Assembly (NCBI GenBank): GCA_047975215.1
Contig: JBKEDD010000129.1
Coordinates: 74,044 to 138,043, forward strand
Source: JAGRMG01 sp047975215
GTDB taxonomy: Bacteria > Pseudomonadota > Alphaproteobacteria > Rhodobacterales > Rhodobacteraceae
Direction of reading: 5' to 3'
Length of the DNA stretch: 64,000 nucleotides
Numbering within the stretch: position 1 is the stretch's first letter; each line of letters starts with the position of its first letter. Positions 60,093 through 64,000 of this stretch are shown piece after piece. Below the pieces are notes generated by a model. It searched no databases, was not told where the DNA came from, and saw only the letters and a program-made list of their open reading frames with translations. The position numbers and the translations under genes are program-made.

Positions 60093-61301
60093 TCACCGTG
60101 CCGCCATGACTTGGGCTGCCGCGTCGACCGCGCCGGTCCCGTGCGGAATGTCAAGCGCGCGCAAACCGGACTCGATCGCGCCCAGTAGCCCGAGGATCAT
60201 CACGCCGTTGACGTGCCCCATGTGTCCGATACGGAAGAAACCGTGCCAGGCCGGATCCCCCGGCGGCGCCATGCCAAGCCCGATGCCCAGCGTCAGGCCA
60301 AGATGCGCCTCTACCCAGTCGCGCAGCGCGGTGCCCCGCGGCGCGCCCAGCCCGAGCGCGGTGACCGCGTGCGAACGAAAGGCCGGGTCCGCCACGTTGA
60401 GCGCCAGCGGCCCGCCCTCCGCCCACCGTTCGCAGGCCGCCCAGACGGCGCGGGCCAGGCGTTGGTGGCGCGCCCAGACATGGGCGATACCCTCCGCCAG
60501 GATCATGTCCAGCGCGGCGCGCAGGGCGAACAGATGATGAGTCGGCGCCGTGCCGCCGAAATACTGGTAGAACTCCTCGGGTTGCGCGCGGGGTGCCCAA
60601 TCCCAGTAGCGGGCGACCCGCGGCATGGCCGCGCGAACCGCCGCGGCGCGCTCGTTGAAGAACACGAAGCCAAGGCCCGGCGGCGTCATCAGGCCCTTCT
60701 GGCTTGCCGTCACCATCACGTCGACGCCCCATGCGTCCATCTCGAACTCGTCGCAGCCCAGCGACGCGATGCAATCGGCCATCAGCAACGCCGGATGTCC
60801 GAGATCGTCCAGCACCGCCCGCAATCCGGCGATATCGTTGCGCACCGAACTCGAAGTATCCACATGTACCGCCAGCACCGCCTTGAACCGGTGTGCGGTA
60901 TCGGCCTTCAACGCCTCGGCCACCCTGTCCATGTCCCAGGGGGCGGACGCGCCGAAATCGAGCAACTCGCTTTCCACCCCCAGCCCGGCGGCCATTTCCG
61001 ACCAGCCGTGCGAGAACCGGCCGCTGGCCGGCACCAGAACCCGGTCGCCGGGGGCGACCACGTTGGACAATGCCGCCTCCCATGCGCCATGACCGTTGCA
61101 GATGTAGATGGCCGCGTGATGGCGGGTGCGCGCCAGCCGCTTGAGATCGGCAACGATGGTGGCGGTGGTCGCGATGAGTTCACCGGCATAGATGTTGGGC
61201 GCCGGGCGGTGCATGGCCTGCAACACCGCATCCGGCACCACCGAAGGCCCCGGGATCGCGAGATAGCCGCGCCCGTTGGCCAGCGTCAGAAGATTGTCCA
61301 T
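60093..61301 (-). CDS. Class V aminotransferase (alanine/serine--glyoxylate aminotransferase-like)
   Basis: 402 residues of PLP fold type I. It starts with GYLAIPGPSVVPDAVLQAMHRP, has NGHGAWEAALSNVVAPGDRVLV, VHVDTSSSVRNDI and ADCIASLGCDEFEMDAWGVDV. The PLP lysine is in TASQKGLMTPPG. Substrate motifs near FFNERAAAV and QYFGGTAPTHHLFALRAAL fit the alanine/serine-glyoxylate class. Exact amino donor is not predictable. ATG 61301 is chosen. It is divergent from the MsbA-like exporter across ~190 bp. Confidence 0.85.
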   Translation of the reverse strand: MDNLLTLANGRGYLAIPGPSVVPDAVLQAMHRPAPNIYAGELIATTATIVADLKRLARTRHHAAIYICNGHGAWEAALSNVVAPGDRVLVPASGRFSHGWSEMAAGLGVESELLDFGASAPWDMDRVAEALKADTAHRFKAVLAVHVDTSSSVRNDIAGLRAVLDDLGHPALLMADCIASLGCDEFEMDAWGVDVMVTASQKGLMTPPGLGFVFFNERAAAVRAAMPRVARYWDWAPRAQPEEFYQYFGGTAPTHHLFALRAALDMILAEGIAHVWARHQRLARAVWAACERWAEGGPLALNVADPAFRSHAVTALGLGAPRGTALRDWVEAHLGLTLGIGLGMAPPGDPAWHGFFRIGHMGHVNGVMILGLLGAIESGLRALDIPHGTGAVDAAAQVMAAR

Positions 61302-61490
61302 GTCAAGGCCTGTTGCAGGGGGCGGGCGCATGCCCGCGCCGGTTGGCGAATGGCCTCACCCTAGCCGCCACGCCGGCAAGGTCAATCGCCCCGCAGCGCC
61401 GGGCGGACAGCGCGCTTGCACCGGCCCCCGGCGCCGATTAAATGGCACAGGCATGACCCCGACCGCCCCCCATACCCCGCCGGGCGCCCC

Positions 61491-63347
61491 GTGAGCCGGC
61501 CGCAGAAATCCTCGCGCGAACTCATGGGCTGGGTCTGGCGCGGCTATGTGCGCCGGCACGTGCCCACGATCGCCGTGGCAATGGTGTTCATGGTTCTCGA
61601 GGGCAGCATGGTCGGCGCTACCAGCTATATGCTGCAACCGATGTTCGACCAGGTTTTCGTCAAGGGCAATTCCGGCGCGCTCGGCTGGGTCAGCGCCGCC
61701 TTCCTGGCGATCTTCATCGTCCGCGGCGTGGCCGGGGGTATCCAGAAGGTGATGCTGACATCTGTGTCGCAACGCACGGCGGCACAACTGCGCCTCGATC
61801 TCCTGAACCGGCTGGCCCGCCAGGACATCGCGTTTCACCAGACCCACCCGCCGGGATTTCTCATCCAGCGGGTGCAGACCGACGTGAACGCGGTCAACGA
61901 CGTGTGGCGGGCGGTTATCCTGGGCGCCGGGCGAGATGCCATCGCGCTGGGTACCCTGCTGGCGGTCGCCATCAATGTCGACTGGGCCTGGACGGCGGTG
62001 ATGCTGATCGGCGCGCCGGTCCTGCTGCTGCCGATCGGCGTCGCGCAGCGGTATGTGCGCAGGAAGGCGGCGCAGGTGCGCGATCTGGGCGCCTATCTGG
62101 CGACACGGCTGGACGAGGTGTTTCATGGCATCGTGCCGGTCAAGCTGAACAATCTCGAACGCTACCAGGCCGACCGCTTCAAGGCCCAGACCGACAGCTA
62201 TGTCCGCTCCGAAGTGCGCTCGGCCTTCGGGGTGGCGGTGATCACCGGCATGATCGACGTGATGGCCGGCGTCGGCTTCATGGGCGTGCTGCTTTATGGC
62301 GGGCACGAGATCATCTCGGGCGACAAGACCGTCGGCCAGTTCATGAGCTTCTTCGCCGCCATCGGCCTGGCCTTCGACCCGCTGCGCCGGCTGGCGCAGA
62401 TCAGCGGCACCTGGCAGATGGCCGCCGCCGCCCTTGAGCGGCTGAAGGAACTGATGGATGCGCCGATCCGCCTGACCTCGCCGGAAAACCCGGTTCCGCC
62501 GCCGGCCGGGCTGCCCGATATCGCACTCAGCGACGTGGTGCTGTCCTATGGCGAGGCCAGGGTGCTGCGCGGGCTCAGCCTGAATGCCGCCGCGGGCAAG
62601 ACCACTGCGCTGGTCGGCGCCTCGGGCGCGGGCAAGTCGACCGTGTTCAACCTGCTCACGCGCCTTGTCGATCCGCAGTCGGGCGAGGTTCGCATCGGCG
62701 GCATCGAGGCGCGCGCCATGTCGCTGGAAAGCCTGCGCGGTCTGTTCTCGGTGGTCACGCAGGATGCGCTTCTGTTTGACGAAACCCTGCGCGAGAACAT
62801 CCTTCTGGGGCGCACGGATGTAAGCGACGCGCAACTGCGCGAGGTTCTGGATGCGGCGCATGTCTCCGATTTCCTGCCCAAGCTGGAAAACGGCCTCGAC
62901 ACGCGGGTCGGGCCGCGCGGCTCCGCCCTGTCCGGCGGCCAGCGGCAGCGCGTGGTGATCGCGCGCGCGCTGCTGCGCGACACGCCGGTCCTGCTGCTGG
63001 ACGAGGCGACCAGCGCGCTGGACGCGCAATCCGAGAAGGTGGTGCAGGAGGCGCTGGACCGGCTGGCGGGCGGGCGCACGACCATCGTGATCGCACACCG
63101 CCTGTCCACGATCCGGGGCGCCGACCGGATCGTCGTGATGGATCGCGGCCGGGTGGTCGACGAGGGAACACACGAACAATTGCTGGCCCGCGGCGGCAGC
63201 TATGCGGATCTCTACCGCTTGCAGTTCCAGGACGGCAAGACGGTGATCGACCGCGAGGGCGCTGCGGCCCTGGCGCCGCGGGCACCGCAGATCGAAACGC
63301 CGCAGCCGACACTCTGGCGCCGGTTGATCGGGCGGCTGCTGGGGTAG
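61491..63347 (+). CDS. MsbA-like ABC exporter (fused permease and ATPase)
   Basis: 618 residues. Six membrane helices (~25-325) contain RLDLLNRLARQDIAFHQTHPPGFLIQRVQTDVNAV, the lipid-exporter region. The ATPase (~355-590) has Walker A GASGAGKST, signature LSGGQRQRV, Walker B LLLDEATSALD and H-loop IAHRLSTI. Homologues flip lipid A-core or other amphiphiles across the inner membrane. GTG 61491 is used; ATG 61524 is an alternative. No lipid A gene is adjacent. Confidence 0.87.
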   Translation: MSRPQKSSRELMGWVWRGYVRRHVPTIAVAMVFMVLEGSMVGATSYMLQPMFDQVFVKGNSGALGWVSAAFLAIFIVRGVAGGIQKVMLTSVSQRTAAQLRLDLLNRLARQDIAFHQTHPPGFLIQRVQTDVNAVNDVWRAVILGAGRDAIALGTLLAVAINVDWAWTAVMLIGAPVLLLPIGVAQRYVRRKAAQVRDLGAYLATRLDEVFHGIVPVKLNNLERYQADRFKAQTDSYVRSEVRSAFGVAVITGMIDVMAGVGFMGVLLYGGHEIISGDKTVGQFMSFFAAIGLAFDPLRRLAQISGTWQMAAAALERLKELMDAPIRLTSPENPVPPPAGLPDIALSDVVLSYGEARVLRGLSLNAAAGKTTALVGASGAGKSTVFNLLTRLVDPQSGEVRIGGIEARAMSLESLRGLFSVVTQDALLFDETLRENILLGRTDVSDAQLREVLDAAHVSDFLPKLENGLDTRVGPRGSALSGGQRQRVVIARALLRDTPVLLLDEATSALDAQSEKVVQEALDRLAGGRTTIVIAHRLSTIRGADRIVVMDRGRVVDEGTHEQLLARGGSYADLYRLQFQDGKTVIDREGAAALAPRAPQIETPQPTLWRRLIGRLLG

Positions 63348-63410
63348 TGGTGGCCGCGGGGCGCCTGGGCGGCTTGCCCGGGCCGGGAATGCGGGCGCAC
63401 ACACCGGGCT

Positions 63411-63440
63411 TCTTTCTGGTCGGAAATACTCATTCTCCGG
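63411..63440 (+). repeat. Dispersed intergenic element, copy 2
   Basis: TTTCTGGTCGGAAATACTC then ATTCTCCGG, similar to the copy at 22852-22880 (TTTCTGGT, AAATACTC and CCGG in register). It follows the MsbA-like exporter and lies just before the insertion sequence. Confidence 0.65.
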
Positions 63441-63481
63441 CACGGTTCGGGCGGGCCGGGCGCGAACCGGATCGCTAGGGT

Positions 63482-64000
63482 TGAGACTCAATCAGGTCCA
63501 CCAGAGAATAGTTGCGGCGATGGCGACGGCGGATTGGAAGTTGCGGGCGAGCTCGTCGTAGCGGGTGGCAATGCGGCGCCAGTCCTTGAGGCGGCAGAAG
63601 GCGCGCTCGATCAGGTTTCTGCCGATATACGCTTCGGCGTCATAGGGTATGGGAGTTTTCCGGGACCGGGTTGAGGGTATGACGGCTTCGGTTTTGGTTG
63701 CGGCAAGACGACGGCGCAGGCTGTTGGCATCGTAGCCCTTGTCGGCGAGCAGGCGTGCAGGCGCGGGTATCTTGTCGAGCAGCGCCGGGGCCGCCGAGAT
63801 ATCGGCGCAGTTTCCGGGGCTGAGGGTGAAGGCCACCGCCCGCCCGCAACCATCTGTCAGGGCGTGGATTTTTGTGGTCGGGCCGCCACGCGAGCGCCCG
63901 ATGGCCTGAACTTGCGCCCCCCTTTTCCGCCATGGGCGGAGCGGTGGGCGCGAACGGCGGTGCTGTCGATGCTCAATTCGTCTGGCAATTCCGACTGCGC
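63482..64000 (-). mobile_element. IS5-family insertion sequence (IS427-like group), 3' part
   Basis: The transposase coding region fills the window edge. The left IS end is near 63482 (GAGACTCAATCAGG), but terminal repeats and target duplication cannot be confirmed because the other end is outside the window. Two overlapping frames and an A4G6 slip site fit the IS427 group of IS5. Confidence 0.82.
63492..64000 (-). CDS. IS5-family DDE transposase, C-terminal part, with -1 frameshift
   Basis: From the window edge the first frame reads ELSIDSTAVRAHRSAHGGK (first catalytic Asp) and would stop at 63857. At A4G6 (minus strand, 63926-63917) a -1 slip joins it to the frame VQAIGRSRGGPTTKIHALTD, through LLADKGYDANSLRRR (second Asp) and GRNLIERAFCRLKDWRR (Glu), ending at 63492. 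The DDE triad is complete after the slip. The N-terminal ~100-140 residues are outside the window. Either programmed -1 frameshifting or an inactivating indel explains the two frames; the family precedent favours the first. Confidence 0.85.
   Translation of the reverse strand, partial: AVGIARRIEHRQHRRSRPPLRPWRKRGAQVQAIGRSRGGPTTKIHALTDGCGRAVAFTLSPGNCADISAAPALLDKIPAPARLLADKGYDANSLRRRLAATKTEAVIPSTRSRKTPIPYDAEAYIGRNLIERAFCRLKDWRRIATRYDELARNFQSAVAIAATILWWT

Noticed and set aside
61356..63491. 711-codon minus-strand open frame across the MsbA-like exporter
   Set aside because: Complement of an ABC exporter with intact Walker and signature motifs; composition (Ala/Gln/His/Arg) is typical of shadow frames.

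Overview
The window is GC-rich, gene-dense chromosomal DNA. Its gene set points to an alphaproteobacterium of the Rhodobacterales (Roseobacter/Rhodobacter relatives): a ChpT-type histidine phosphotransferase, the F1-ATPase inhibitor zeta subunit (DUF1476), ornithine-lipid genes olsBA, a MaoC-phosphotransacetylase fusion, an RNase E with a long acidic insertion, a Sox thiosulfate-oxidation cluster and a recurrent 'TTTCTGGT...AAATACTC' intergenic element. No rRNA, tRNA or CRISPR array was recognised.

Layout. 1-5.7 kb: 5' part of glutaryl-CoA dehydrogenase with a divergent LysR regulator, then a tightly overlapping minus-strand run yicC-gmk-gamma-carbonic-anhydrase-like-PLP enzyme. 5.0-7.8 kb: PAS protein, MaoC hydratase, and aroQ overlapping a LuxR-type regulator. 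8.1-16.8 kb: rpsB-tsf, bacterioferritin, olsB-olsA, DUF3553, chpT, a lipoprotein, psuK-psuG (pseudouridine catabolism) and a DUF502 membrane protein. 16.8-22.8 kb: gabT, then a protocatechuate 4,5-cleavage cluster (ligI-ligA-ligB on minus, ligC on plus) with an unusual LysR-type regulator carrying two HTH domains. 22.8-27.5 kb: intergenic repeats, a CopZ-like metal-binding protein, and an operon of ABC ATPase, large FtsX-type permease and AttH/CrtC-like lipocalin. 27.5-33.7 kb: ackA, maoC-pta, class I aldolase, a membrane alpha/beta hydrolase of unknown role, ccdA and tusA. 33.8-41 kb: RNase E, TorF-type porin, and a DctB/DctD-like two-component pair whose regulator lacks the sigma-54 contact motif. 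41-47.9 kb: purQ, purS, purC, ATPase zeta subunit, betaine-homocysteine methyltransferase, clpP-clpX, GlxA-type regulator.

48-56.2 kb holds the sox cluster: soxV-W-X-Y-Z-A-B-E-F on minus with soxS divergent. The genes usually found between soxB and soxE (soxCD, sulfane dehydrogenase) are absent, as is soxR. A perfect ATTC-N8-GAAT operator-like palindrome sits upstream of soxX. 56.3-59.4 kb is a zinc uptake regulon (znuA divergent from zur-znuC-znuB) with a Zur-box palindrome between. 59.4-63.4 kb: cytochrome b561, a class V aminotransferase, an MsbA-like exporter. The right edge is the 3' part of an IS5-family element with an apparent -1 frameshift.

The most noteworthy items are the soxCD-less Sox locus with its candidate sulfide-responsive operator, the degenerate DctD, the double-HTH regulator beside the lig genes, and the ABC/AttH operon of unknown substrate. 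All calls are by reading translated sequence and motifs; no database search was run.
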